Below, in pieces: positions 30,817 to 38,273 of a stretch of DNA of 43,540 nt. Below the pieces are notes generated by a model. It had not been told where the DNA came from, did no database searches, and saw only the letters and a list, made by a program, of their open reading frames with translations. The position numbers and the translations under genes are program-made. Within the stretch, counting starts at the first letter, position 1. The number at the start of each line of letters is the position of its first letter. Source of the DNA: Deltaproteobacteria bacterium UBA1386 (GTDB lineage Bacteria; Desulfobacterota; Syntrophorhabdia; Syntrophorhabdales; Syntrophorhabdaceae); NCBI GenBank assembly GCA_002305765.1, contig DBQU01000044.1, positions 1 to 43,540 on the forward strand. Reading direction: 5' to 3'.

Positions 30817-31110
30817 ATGGCGGCAGTGAAACCGAAGGGGAAAAGCAAGGTCACCCGGAAGAAGACGTCGACGGCCAGGGGTTCAGCCGTGGACAGGAGT
30901 TTCATGACAGCGTTGCAGGCGTTGGAAGAGATGGCGAGAGGACAGATCACATCGGCGAAGGATCCTTTCAAGACGGGGATCAGGATCGTCGGAGAGATAA
31001 AGAAGGTCATTCTGCGCCTTGAGAACGAGATCGAGGATGACTCGAGGTCAATGACCGAGGCGTATGATTCCGGACCCGGCGTTGTGGGGATGGGCATCGG
31101 GGTTTTGTAG
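30817..31110 (+). CDS. Small basic-to-acidic protein of unknown function
   Basis: 97 residues. The first 22 residues are very basic (KPKGKSKVTRKKTSTARG), the middle is a predicted amphipathic helix (RSFMTALQALEEMARG ... IVGEIKKVILRLENEIEDD) and the end is glycine-rich and hydrophobic (GPGVVGMGIGVL). No family recognised. The gene is well supported: AGGAGGTG at ideal spacing before the ATG and a near-consensus promoter upstream. The basic tail suggests nucleic-acid binding, a guess only. Confidence 0.75.
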   Translation: MAAVKPKGKSKVTRKKTSTARGSAVDRSFMTALQALEEMARGQITSAKDPFKTGIRIVGEIKKVILRLENEIEDDSRSMTEAYDSGPGVVGMGIGVL

Positions 31111-31152
31111 AGCGACCCGTCTGCTTAGGAGCGCCAGCGGGTCAGATCACAC

Positions 31153-31971
31153 GTGATCGCCGCTTCCCCGGGTCCCCGGACGCGGCAAACCTGGTTCCTG
31201 CCGGGCTTGAAAAGGGCCACGACGGTGAATGGTCTTTCGTGCCGCGCGGACCAACCTGGCGGGGGTCTGTATTCGGGCGGGTTGTCCGCAGACGGCGGTA
31301 GTTTTTGCGAGGACAGTATCGGAGATAGACTCACACCGGACGAGATAGAACGGGCGTTGAGGATGGCACTGCCGGGCCATGACGCCCAACGGCGCATGTC
31401 GCCATCACACCGGGTGTTCGTACCGCCTGCCGGGAAGGGGCCGCCTCTCGCGGGAGCCGTCCTCCTCCTTCTGTACCCGGGGGAAGACGACGAACTCTTC
31501 ATCCCTCTCACGGTCCGCACGCAAAATGTGGCGGTTCACAAGGGACAGGTCAGTTTTCCCGGGGGGGCCCATGAGCCGCAGGATGATTCGCTTTCCCATA
31601 CCGCGCTTCGTGAAGCTTGCGAAGAACTGGGGGTCTGCGGCGATGACGTGAGGATCATGGGCGCGTTGACACCCCTGTACATAGAACCGAGCAATTTCTG
31701 TGTTCACCCCTTCGTTGCCTGGCAGTCCTACCGTCCTTCCTTTGTTCCCCAGGCGATCGAGGTCTCCGAGGTCCTTGAGGTGCCGGTCTCCCACTTTCTT
31801 GACGAGAGGAACGTTGCCGTCGAGGAATGGCTGATAGAAGGGGCTATGAGGCGCATTCCCTATTTCGGTGTCTGCGGGCACAAGGTATGGGGAGCGACGG
31901 CGATAATCCTCAGCGAGTTCGTCGCGGTCCTCGAGAGCCTTCGCGCCTCGGGGAAGCGCGACCTTGAGTGA
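31153..31971 (+). CDS. Nudix hydrolase, CoA diphosphatase (NudL-like)
   Basis: The Nudix box is complete and of the CoA-pyrophosphatase type: GQVSFPGGAHEPQDD, then ALREACEELGV (Gly, Glu and REACEE residues present), preceded by AVLLLLYPG and followed by YIEPSNFCVHPFVA. Such enzymes hydrolyse CoA and its derivatives to phosphopantetheine and 3',5'-ADP. The start is uncertain. The longest frame (GTG 31153, 272 residues) has a first 40 residues unlike the family and no Shine-Dalgarno sequence. TTG 31282, just before LTPDEIERAL, or ATG near 31363 are alternatives. It is followed by a zincin gene 36 bases downstream. Confidence 0.85.
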   Translation: MIAASPGPRTRQTWFLPGLKRATTVNGLSCRADQPGGGLYSGGLSADGGSFCEDSIGDRLTPDEIERALRMALPGHDAQRRMSPSHRVFVPPAGKGPPLAGAVLLLLYPGEDDELFIPLTVRTQNVAVHKGQVSFPGGAHEPQDDSLSHTALREACEELGVCGDDVRIMGALTPLYIEPSNFCVHPFVAWQSYRPSFVPQAIEVSEVLEVPVSHFLDERNVAVEEWLIEGAMRRIPYFGVCGHKVWGATAIILSEFVAVLESLRASGKRDLE

Positions 31972-32007
31972 TCCCCGTCGTTCAATTCTTTTTCAAGGAG
32001 GCCACCG

Positions 32008-32388
32008 GTGCCCGTCAAGCTCACTGAGGCTCAATTCGATCGCGTGGTTGCCCGGGCGATAGAAAGGATCCCCCTGGAGATCCGCCGGTACCTGGACAAT
32101 ATGGTCATAGCGGTGAAGAAACGCCCTTCGGCGGGCATGATAAAGGAGATGGGAATGCATCCCGATGACTATCCCCTGGGCCTTTTCCAGGGCGTTCCCC
32201 TTATCGAGCGTTCCGCGACGACACCTCCGCTCTATCCCGACATGATCTATCTCTTCCAGGAACCCCTGGAAGAGATGTGTGACACCCGGGAAGAACTGGA
32301 AGAAGAGATAGAAGTCACGGTTGTCCACGAGGTGGCCCACTACATAGGCATGACCGAGGAAAGACTCGCGGAACTGGGATACGGGTAA
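32008..32388 (+). CDS. Minimal zinc metallopeptidase-like protein (zincin, COG3824 type)
   Basis: 126 residues. The C-terminal zinc site VTVVHEVAHYIGMTEERLAELGYG contains HExxH plus a downstream Glu, the hallmark of the minimal metalloprotease-like family. The N-terminal part (FDRVVARAIERIPLEIRRYLDN) and GLFQGVPLIERS are conserved in that family. Proteolytic activity has not been established for most members. The GTG start is supported by AAGGAGG. Probably co-transcribed with the Nudix gene. Confidence 0.9.
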   Translation: MPVKLTEAQFDRVVARAIERIPLEIRRYLDNMVIAVKKRPSAGMIKEMGMHPDDYPLGLFQGVPLIERSATTPPLYPDMIYLFQEPLEEMCDTREELEEEIEVTVVHEVAHYIGMTEERLAELGYG

Positions 32389-32704
32389 AGGCGGTTTGAG
32401 TTGCTTGAATGGTTTGAACCGCTTAACAGGCTGTTGACAAAGTGATTTCTGAAGACGATTCGTGCTCTTTCGTCATTCCGGCGAAGGCCGGAATCCAGGA
32501 AAAACGAGGGGTTAGAGAAACCTCTGGATTCGGGCCTAAAGCCGGAATGACGTAGAAAATGGGTTTATCAACAGCCTGTTAAGGGTTCGAAAAGCGGTCG
32601 GAGAATCCTTGTGCTCCGAATCAGGCCGCGGAATATGTGTTATGTAGGAGTATTCCTGGTTTCTGACCCTCAAGCGACTCAAGCGACTCAAGCCGCCCTT
32701 CGGC
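32389..32704. other. Repeat-filled intergenic gap of 316 bases
   Basis: No gene seen. It contains the MITE-like palindrome at 32423-32582 and, near 32669-32700, tandem CGACTCAAG words before the nitroreductase stop codon. Confidence 0.6.
32423..32582. mobile_element. MITE-like palindrome, copy 2
   Basis: About 160 bases beginning TTAACAGGCTGTTGA and ending in its exact inverse. Inside are CGTCATTCCGGCGAAGGCCGG facing CCGGAATGACG, and an inner GAATCCAG facing CTGGATTC, giving a nested palindrome. No reading frame. Related to the element at 26177-26281. Confidence 0.75.
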
Positions 32705-33265
32705 TTAGCTTTTCATGTAGGGTTCCCCGAAGGCGTTGAGGAAGACCAGTTCCGCGAGGGGTTTGCGGGGGGTTTCGCGGGGGACCTCATCGAAATAGCC
32801 GAGCGGGGCCATCTCGGTGATGGAGTATCCTTCGGGGATCTTCAGTACGGTCTCCGCCTTCTTCGCGTCGAAGCTTCCCACGTGGACGGTGCCGAGGCCG
32901 AAGTTCCATGCCGCGAGAACAATGTGTTCCATGGCGATGCCGGCGTCGAACATGAACCAGTCACCCTTATCCGTTGTCGGTGTTCCTTTGTGACAGCCGG
33001 AAACCCCTCTCTTTGCGGCGACGCAGATGACGACGGGCGCCTCGACGATTGCCGACCGTGCGGGGTTGGTGGGGCCGAGACAGTCAAGGAGACCTTCCTT
33101 GATCCCCAGGTCCTTGACGACGATAAAGCGCCACACCTGGGTGTTCGCCCACGAAGGCGAACGCCGTGCCGCCTCGAGTATCTCAGTGAGTATCTCCTCG
33201 GGAATCGGGTCCTTCCTGTATTTCCTGACACTCCGCCTTTCCTGGATCGCTTTCAATAGTTCCAT
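32705..33265 (-). CDS. Nitroreductase-family FMN oxidoreductase
   Basis: 186 residues from the ATG at 33265. Family features: MELLKAIQERRSVRKYRKDPIP (FMN-binding RRSVR), RRSPSWANTQVWRFIVV, IAMEHIVLAAWNFGLGTVHVG, and the C-terminal PLGYFDEVPRETPRKPLAEL. It reduces nitro compounds, flavins or quinones with NAD(P)H; substrate unknown. An upstream in-frame start would add 22 residues not typical of the family. Monocistronic as far as visible. Confidence 0.92.
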   Translation of the reverse strand: MELLKAIQERRSVRKYRKDPIPEEILTEILEAARRSPSWANTQVWRFIVVKDLGIKEGLLDCLGPTNPARSAIVEAPVVICVAAKRGVSGCHKGTPTTDKGDWFMFDAGIAMEHIVLAAWNFGLGTVHVGSFDAKKAETVLKIPEGYSITEMAPLGYFDEVPRETPRKPLAELVFLNAFGEPYMKS

Positions 33266-33399
33266 ACTTCCATTATGCAACGGGGGGCAGTCGGGTGTCA
33301 ACAAAAGACGTTCCCAGGTCTCGAGTTCCATGTTTCAAGTCCAGGACAAGACCGAATGGTGGAGTGGCGGGCAACATTTTTCACGCAAGGGGAGCGCAA

Positions 33400-33446
33400 A
33401 GGTTCTGTAAAGGCTCCAATCTTCTTTCGACCCCTTTACAGAACCT
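33400..33446. repeat. Perfect 14-bp hairpin
   Basis: AGGTTCTGTAAAGG (33400-33413) is mirrored exactly at 33433-33446, loop 19 bases. It lies downstream of the KAS III-like gene and may end its transcript. Tandem GGAACCT words are nearby at 33531-33550. Confidence 0.8.
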
Positions 33447-33555
33447 GGCGGGACACCGCGCGTCTTTGGCTTCGTTCCTTCCCCGGAACCTGAGGCCTGA
33501 GATCGTCTCTGCCCCGTCCTGTCTTTGATCTGGAACCTGGAACCTGGAACGGTCT

Positions 33556-34500
33556 TCATTTCCTGAGCAACATCGCGCCGCTGGAATATCCTCCGCCGAA
33601 TACGGTCACGAGGATAAGGTCGTCTTTCATGAACCTTTCCCAGTTCTGCGAAAGGCAGATGACGGTGCTTGCTGAGCCGGTATTCCCCGTGTCCTCTATG
33701 TTGGATATCACTTTCGAATTGTCGAGGCCGAGCACCTTTGCCACGTGGTCGATGATCCGGGCATTCGCCTGGTGGGGGATGAGGTAATCGACATCGTCGA
33801 TCATGTACCTGTTCCTTTCCACCATGTGCTGTGCCTCCGTCGCCATGAAATTGCAGGCGTGCACGAAAATGTCCCGCCCGTGGGGCATGGTGAGCCCCCC
33901 GTTCGAGGGTCTGAGGTACACTCCCGCCACGCCTTTCCCGATATGGCCGAGGCCCGAGGTGTGGACGTCGACGATCTCGATGTCATCAGGAGAGTATCTT
34001 CCGGCGGAGACGAAGATGCAGCCGGCGCCGTCTCCCCACAGATGACCCGATACGCTGTCGGTGTCGTCGGTGTAGGCGAGATTGTGCTCCGAAGCGATGA
34101 CGAGGGCCTTCGTTGCCTTTCCCGTCGCAAAATACCCCTCGACGATCTCGACGGCGTTCACGAAGGATGAGCACGCCGAGGTGATCGTCACGGCTGCGGC
34201 CCGGGGTATGTTGAAGTGGCCCTGTATGGCATGGGCGAGGGTGCCTACCGTATCGTACGGCGTGTATGTTGCTCCGACGATGAGGTCGACATCGGAGATC
34301 CGGTAGGGAAGGTTGCCGACGAGCGGTGTTATCGCATCGATGGCCATGGTGTGGGTGTTCTCGCCGTCCGCGGCCCTTGTCCTCTGCCGTATGCCCGACC
34401 TTCTGAATATCCATTCGTCGGAAAGCCCGTTCAGCCGCGTATAGTGCCCGTTGCCGATGATCGTGCTCGGAAGGTAGTGTGAGATTGCATTTATGTACAT
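33556..34500 (-). CDS. 3-oxoacyl-ACP synthase III-like (thiolase-fold) protein
   Basis: 314 residues. The KAS III triad is complete: Cys110 in TITSACSSFVNAVE, His243 in YLIPHQANARIIDHVA and Asn273 in EDTGNTGSAS. The N-terminus (INAISHYLPSTIIGNGHY ... DEWIFRRSGIRQR) and C-terminal GGGYSSGAMLL fit. FabH-type enzymes condense acyl-CoA with malonyl-ACP. The sequence is divergent enough that a secondary role, in a specialised lipid or metabolite, is possible. No fatty-acid genes lie beside it; the divergently transcribed acyltransferase starts 160 bases away. Confidence 0.9.
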   Translation of the reverse strand: MYINAISHYLPSTIIGNGHYTRLNGLSDEWIFRRSGIRQRTRAADGENTHTMAIDAITPLVGNLPYRISDVDLIVGATYTPYDTVGTLAHAIQGHFNIPRAAAVTITSACSSFVNAVEIVEGYFATGKATKALVIASEHNLAYTDDTDSVSGHLWGDGAGCIFVSAGRYSPDDIEIVDVHTSGLGHIGKGVAGVYLRPSNGGLTMPHGRDIFVHACNFMATEAQHMVERNRYMIDDVDYLIPHQANARIIDHVAKVLGLDNSKVISNIEDTGNTGSASTVICLSQNWERFMKDDLILVTVFGGGYSSGAMLLRK

Positions 34501-34590
34501 ATAAACAGTGCTCCAGTCCTCTTGTCGCAGCGCATTGACGGCAGATTTGTCTGTCAGGTCCTCGGAGGGGGCATAGATATCACTTTGCCG

Positions 34591-34619
34591 TTGACAGGCC
34601 CCGTGATGTTATATAGGAT
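34591..34619 (+). promoter_or_regulatory. Sigma-70 promoter of the acyltransferase gene
   Basis: TTGACA (34591-34596), 17-base spacer, TAGGAT (34614-34619). The start point would be about 34 bases before the ATG at 34660. Confidence 0.6.
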
Positions 34620-34659
34620 TCACTCAAAGTTTTCAACTAATTCAGACACCGGGTGATCC

Positions 34660-35397
34660 ATGAACAATTCGGAAAAACTTGAAAAGGTGGAGAAGATCGT
34701 CGCGTCGGGACTTGACCGACAGGGTACCGCATATGTCCTGCAACTGACCGGTATCATCGGCCACCCGGTGGAGAACCTCAGCGAACTAAGACTTTACAGC
34801 GATTTTCTCCCCAGGGTCGACGACTTCGGTTGCACCGAGAGTCAGCGGTTCCTCCATTTCCTGTGGGATGCGCTTGACAAGAGCCCCATCTGTCTGAATG
34901 CCGGGTTTTCCATTCCCTTTCGTCGCATCCTGGCAAAGAAGCTTTTCGGGAAGTGCGGGAAGAACCTCATCGCCGAAGAGAACGTGCGCTTCAACTTTGG
35001 CCAGGGCATCGAGGTGGGGGATGATGTCTTCCTGAACCGCGGGGTGTACCTCGATTCGAAGGGCGGCATCGCCATCGGTAACAGCTCGGGCCTTGCCGAG
35101 AACGTGCAGGTCTTCACCCATTCTCACAGCGAATCGGACCACACCCGCCGTACCTATAGAAAGGTTACTATCGGTAATTACGTAGTCGTATACACCGCAT
35201 CCATAATCCTGTCGGGGGTTTCAATAGGTGATGAGGCGATAGTGGCGGCAGGGTCTGTGGTCACCGGGGACGTGGAGACATCCATGATGGTAGGAGGCAG
35301 GCCCGCGGCCCCTATCCGGCAACGTCGCAGAGAAGGTTGTCACGGCAGGGACCTCAACCACCTGTGGCTCAAGGACGGTCTCTTCCAGGACGAATAG
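34660..35397 (+). CDS. Hexapeptide-repeat (left-handed beta-helix) acyltransferase
   Basis: 245 residues. The first 90 residues are helical with no assigned domain. From about 95 the sequence shows left-handed beta-helix coils of the maltose/galactoside O-acetyltransferase class: NVRFNFGQGIEVGDDVFLNRGVY, IAIGNSSGLAENVQVFTHSH (catalytic His), and ITIG-type turns VTIGNYVVVYTASIILSG, VSIGDEAIVAAGSVV. It should transfer an acetyl or other acyl group from CoA to a hydroxyl; acceptor unknown. Divergent from the KAS III-like gene. Confidence 0.85.
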   Translation: MNNSEKLEKVEKIVASGLDRQGTAYVLQLTGIIGHPVENLSELRLYSDFLPRVDDFGCTESQRFLHFLWDALDKSPICLNAGFSIPFRRILAKKLFGKCGKNLIAEENVRFNFGQGIEVGDDVFLNRGVYLDSKGGIAIGNSSGLAENVQVFTHSHSESDHTRRTYRKVTIGNYVVVYTASIILSGVSIGDEAIVAAGSVVTGDVETSMMVGGRPAAPIRQRRREGCHGRDLNHLWLKDGLFQDE

Positions 35398-35483
35398 CGG
35401 CGATACGGGGTAGGTCCATCGGGAAAAGAGCGCACGGTGTTCGGGACCGGAAGACAGCGCGAGGGTTGCAGCCCGCGGCTTTC

Positions 35484-35513
35484 TTTACTTTGGCAGGGGT
35501 TCTCTGCTAGAAT
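35484..35513 (+). promoter_or_regulatory. Promoter candidate for the ABC binding-protein gene
   Basis: TTTACT (35484-35489), 18-base spacer, TAGAAT (35508-35513). The ATG at 35531 is only about 10 bases past the expected start point and lacks a Shine-Dalgarno sequence. Confidence 0.4.
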
Positions 35514-35530
35514 TAGCTTCAATTGCGCCC

Positions 35531-37177
35531 ATGGTAAACAAGAAGAACCTGATCCCTCTTTGCCTCATCCCGCTGTGCCTCTGCCTCCTTCTCTCCTGTG
35601 GCAGGAAGAAAGACCCGGCACGGTACGATGACCCGGGGAAGCCCGCCTTCGGGGACATGATAATAACGGGCTCGATAGGGGAACCGTCGAACCTCATCCC
35701 CATCCTGTCGGTTGATTCCGCGTCCCATGACGTCGCTTCTTACGTTTACAACGGTCTCGTGAAGTACGACAAGGACCTCATCATCGTCGGTGACCTCGCA
35801 GAGTCCTGGGAGATATCGAAGGACAACCTGTCCATAACCTTCCGGCTCCGAAAGGGTGTCAGGTGGCACGACGGCAGGCCTTTTACGGCGCACGACGTGA
35901 TGTACACGTACCGGGTGACCATCGATCCGAAGACTCCCACGGCCTATTCGGGCGATTTCAAGCTCGTCAGGAAGGCGGAGGTGCTCGACGACCACACCTT
36001 CAGGGTGACCTACGACAAACCCTTTGCCCCGGCCCTGATCTCCTGGTCCGTTGCGATGTTGCCGAAGCACCTTCTCGAGGGAAAGGATATCACCACCTCA
36101 CCTCTGAAGCGCAAACCGGTGGGTACGGGACCCTTCGTATTCACCGAATGGGTTCCCGGCGACCGCGTCATCCTCACCGCGAACCCCGACTATTTTGAGG
36201 GAAGACCCTACATCGGACGGTACATGATGAAGATCATCCCCGATACGGCCACCATGTTCCTCGAACTCAAGAACAGTTCCATCGATCTCATGGGTCTCAC
36301 GCCCCTTCAGTATGTGAAGCAAACCGATTACCCGGCGTTCGAGCGGGAATTCAACAGGTTCAAGTTCCTTGCCTCTGTCTACACATACATAGGCTATAAC
36401 CTGCGCAGCGGCCTGTTCAAGGACAAAAGGGTTCGTCAGGCCCTGGCTCACGCGATCAACAAGCAGGAGATCATCGACGGGATACTCCTCGGTCAGGGGG
36501 TAGAGGCGATGGGTCCCTTCAAACCCGACATGTGGGCATATAACGGAAATGTGAAGCGATACGATTACAGCCCGGAGAAGGCCCTTGCCCTTCTCAAGGA
36601 GGCTGGATACGAGCGCGATGCAGACGGGGTCCTCAAGAGGGAAGGGCGGCCATTCGAGTTTACCATTCTTGTCAACCAGGGGAACGTAGTGCGGATCCAG
36701 AGCGCGGAGTTGATCCAGCGCAGGCTCTCAGCCATCGGGATCACGATGAAGATCCGCGTTCTCGAATGGGCGACGCTCGTCAACGACTTCATCGACAAGA
36801 GGAGCTACGAGGCGGTCCTTCTGGGATGGACGATACCCAACGATCCCGACCCCTTCGATGTCTGGCACTCCTCCAAGCAGGGACCGAAGGAACTGAACTT
36901 CATCGGCTTCGAGAACAAGGAAGTCGACGATCTGCTTGTCAGGGCCCGTCACACCCTTGACCGGGGGGAGAGGAAGAAATACCTTGACCGTCTCCAGGAG
37001 GTCCTTGCCGAAGAACAGCCCTACACGTTCCTTTTTGTTCCGTACAGCACGGTGGCCCTCCACAAGCGCTTCAAGGCGGTGGAGCCGGCGCCCGCGGGCA
37101 TCATGTACAATTTTATCAAGTGGTACGTGCCGGAAAACCAGATGAGGTACAGATCGAATGCTGCGGTATCTCCTTAA
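35531..37177 (+). CDS. Extracellular solute-binding lipoprotein, family 5 (peptide/nickel ABC type)
   Basis: 548 residues with a lipoprotein signal, lipobox LLSC (Cys23). SBP_bac_5 hallmarks: GEPSNLIPILSVDSASHDV, the DLAESWEISKDNLSITFRLR segment with KGVRWHDGRPFTAHDVMYTY, PVGTGPFVF, and RVRQALAHAINKQEIID. Binds oligopeptides, nickel or other small solutes for uptake; specificity cannot be read. Its last 20 bases overlap the permease gene, so the two are coupled. Confidence 0.95.
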   Translation: MVNKKNLIPLCLIPLCLCLLLSCGRKKDPARYDDPGKPAFGDMIITGSIGEPSNLIPILSVDSASHDVASYVYNGLVKYDKDLIIVGDLAESWEISKDNLSITFRLRKGVRWHDGRPFTAHDVMYTYRVTIDPKTPTAYSGDFKLVRKAEVLDDHTFRVTYDKPFAPALISWSVAMLPKHLLEGKDITTSPLKRKPVGTGPFVFTEWVPGDRVILTANPDYFEGRPYIGRYMMKIIPDTATMFLELKNSSIDLMGLTPLQYVKQTDYPAFEREFNRFKFLASVYTYIGYNLRSGLFKDKRVRQALAHAINKQEIIDGILLGQGVEAMGPFKPDMWAYNGNVKRYDYSPEKALALLKEAGYERDADGVLKREGRPFEFTILVNQGNVVRIQSAELIQRRLSAIGITMKIRVLEWATLVNDFIDKRSYEAVLLGWTIPNDPDPFDVWHSSKQGPKELNFIGFENKEVDDLLVRARHTLDRGERKKYLDRLQEVLAEEQPYTFLFVPYSTVALHKRFKAVEPAPAGIMYNFIKWYVPENQMRYRSNAAVSP

Positions 37178-38132
37178 ACGTCTTTTTTTCATGATCCCCA
37201 TGGTCTTCGGGATCACCCTCATCTCCTTTGCCGTGATCCATCTCGTGCCCGGGGAGCCCGGGGCGCTCGAGGCCGAGATGAACCCGAAGATCACCAAGGA
37301 GGCTCGGGAGCGCATCCGCTCCTTCTACGGCCTCGATAAACCGCTGTATGTCCAGTACTGGTCATGGCTCACGAGGATAGTGCGCCTCGACTTCGGCACA
37401 TCCTTCGCCACGGACAGGCGGCCCGTCATCGACAAGATCAAGGAGAGGATGCCCATCACCATACTCATCAATCTCCTCTCCATGGGGCTTATCTTCATTT
37501 TCGGCATACCCATAGGCATCTACTGCGCCCGCTACAAGGATACGTTCCTGGACAGGTTTCTGACCTCGTTCGTGTTTGCCGGATATGCCGCTCCGACCTT
37601 CTGGGTGGCGCTGCTTTCCATGATCTTCTTCGGGGTCTATCTGGAGGTCCTTCCCGTGTCGGGCATCAAGTCCTACGACTTCGGGGAGATGAATATCTTC
37701 GAGAAGATCCTCGACGTGACGAGACATCTCGTGCTGCCCGTCTGCATCTCCGCGGTGGGCAGTCTCGCGGGCATCTCACGGTACATGAAGAGCAGTCTCC
37801 TCGAGGTCCTGAGACAGGAATACATCACCACGGCATACGCCAAGGGGCTTCCCGAGAGCATGGTCATAAGGAAGCACGCCCTGCGCAATGCCCTCTTGCC
37901 TGTCATCACCATCCTCGGGCTTTCCATACCCGGTCTCATAGGCGGCAGCGTCATCTTCGAAAGCATCTTTTCCATCCCCGGCATGGGACAGCTTTTCTAC
38001 TTCAGCGTCATGGCCAGGGATTACCCCACGATCATGGGGATCCTTGTCATCGGCGCCTTCCTGACGCTCGTCGGCAACCTGGTCGCGGACGTCTCCTACG
38101 CGGTGGCGGATCCAAGGATAAGGATAGGATAA
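37158..38132 (+). CDS. ABC transporter permease (DppB/OppB family)
   Basis: 324 residues with six predicted membrane helices. Family landmarks: MLRYLLKRLFFMIPMVFGIT start, ISFAVIHLVPGEPG, and the EAA-type loop EYITTAYAKGLPESMVIRKH with GGSVIFESIFSIPGMG. It would form the channel with a DppC-type partner, but no second permease and no ATPase gene follow. The next gene is a YihY-type protein. The operon may be split, or shared components may be elsewhere. Confidence 0.93.
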   Translation: MLRYLLKRLFFMIPMVFGITLISFAVIHLVPGEPGALEAEMNPKITKEARERIRSFYGLDKPLYVQYWSWLTRIVRLDFGTSFATDRRPVIDKIKERMPITILINLLSMGLIFIFGIPIGIYCARYKDTFLDRFLTSFVFAGYAAPTFWVALLSMIFFGVYLEVLPVSGIKSYDFGEMNIFEKILDVTRHLVLPVCISAVGSLAGISRYMKSSLLEVLRQEYITTAYAKGLPESMVIRKHALRNALLPVITILGLSIPGLIGGSVIFESIFSIPGMGQLFYFSVMARDYPTIMGILVIGAFLTLVGNLVADVSYAVADPRIRIG

Positions 38133-38189
38133 AGACGGTTCCAAGGTTCAAAAGTTCAAGGGTTCAAGGATGAAGAGCCTGATTTTCTC

Positions 38190-38248
38190 GATAGGTCCTA
38201 TCGGTCCCATATGTCCCATAGGTCTTATAATTCCTATAGGTCCTATTG
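38190..38248. repeat. Nonamer repeat locus D
   Basis: Six plus-strand units of period 9 (GTCCTATCG, GTCCCATAT, GTCCCATAG, GTCTTATAA, TTCCTATAG, GTCCTATTG), followed at 38252-38265 by CCCCCTGTTCTCCC and then the YihY-type start at 38274. Confidence 0.9.
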
Positions 38249-38273
38249 CTGCCCCCTGTTCTCCCGGTGCGTC

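Noticed and set aside
38211..38273. Longer start of the YihY-type protein
   Set aside because: The extra residues come from repeat locus D and the CCCTG tract; the family begins near the ATG at 38274.
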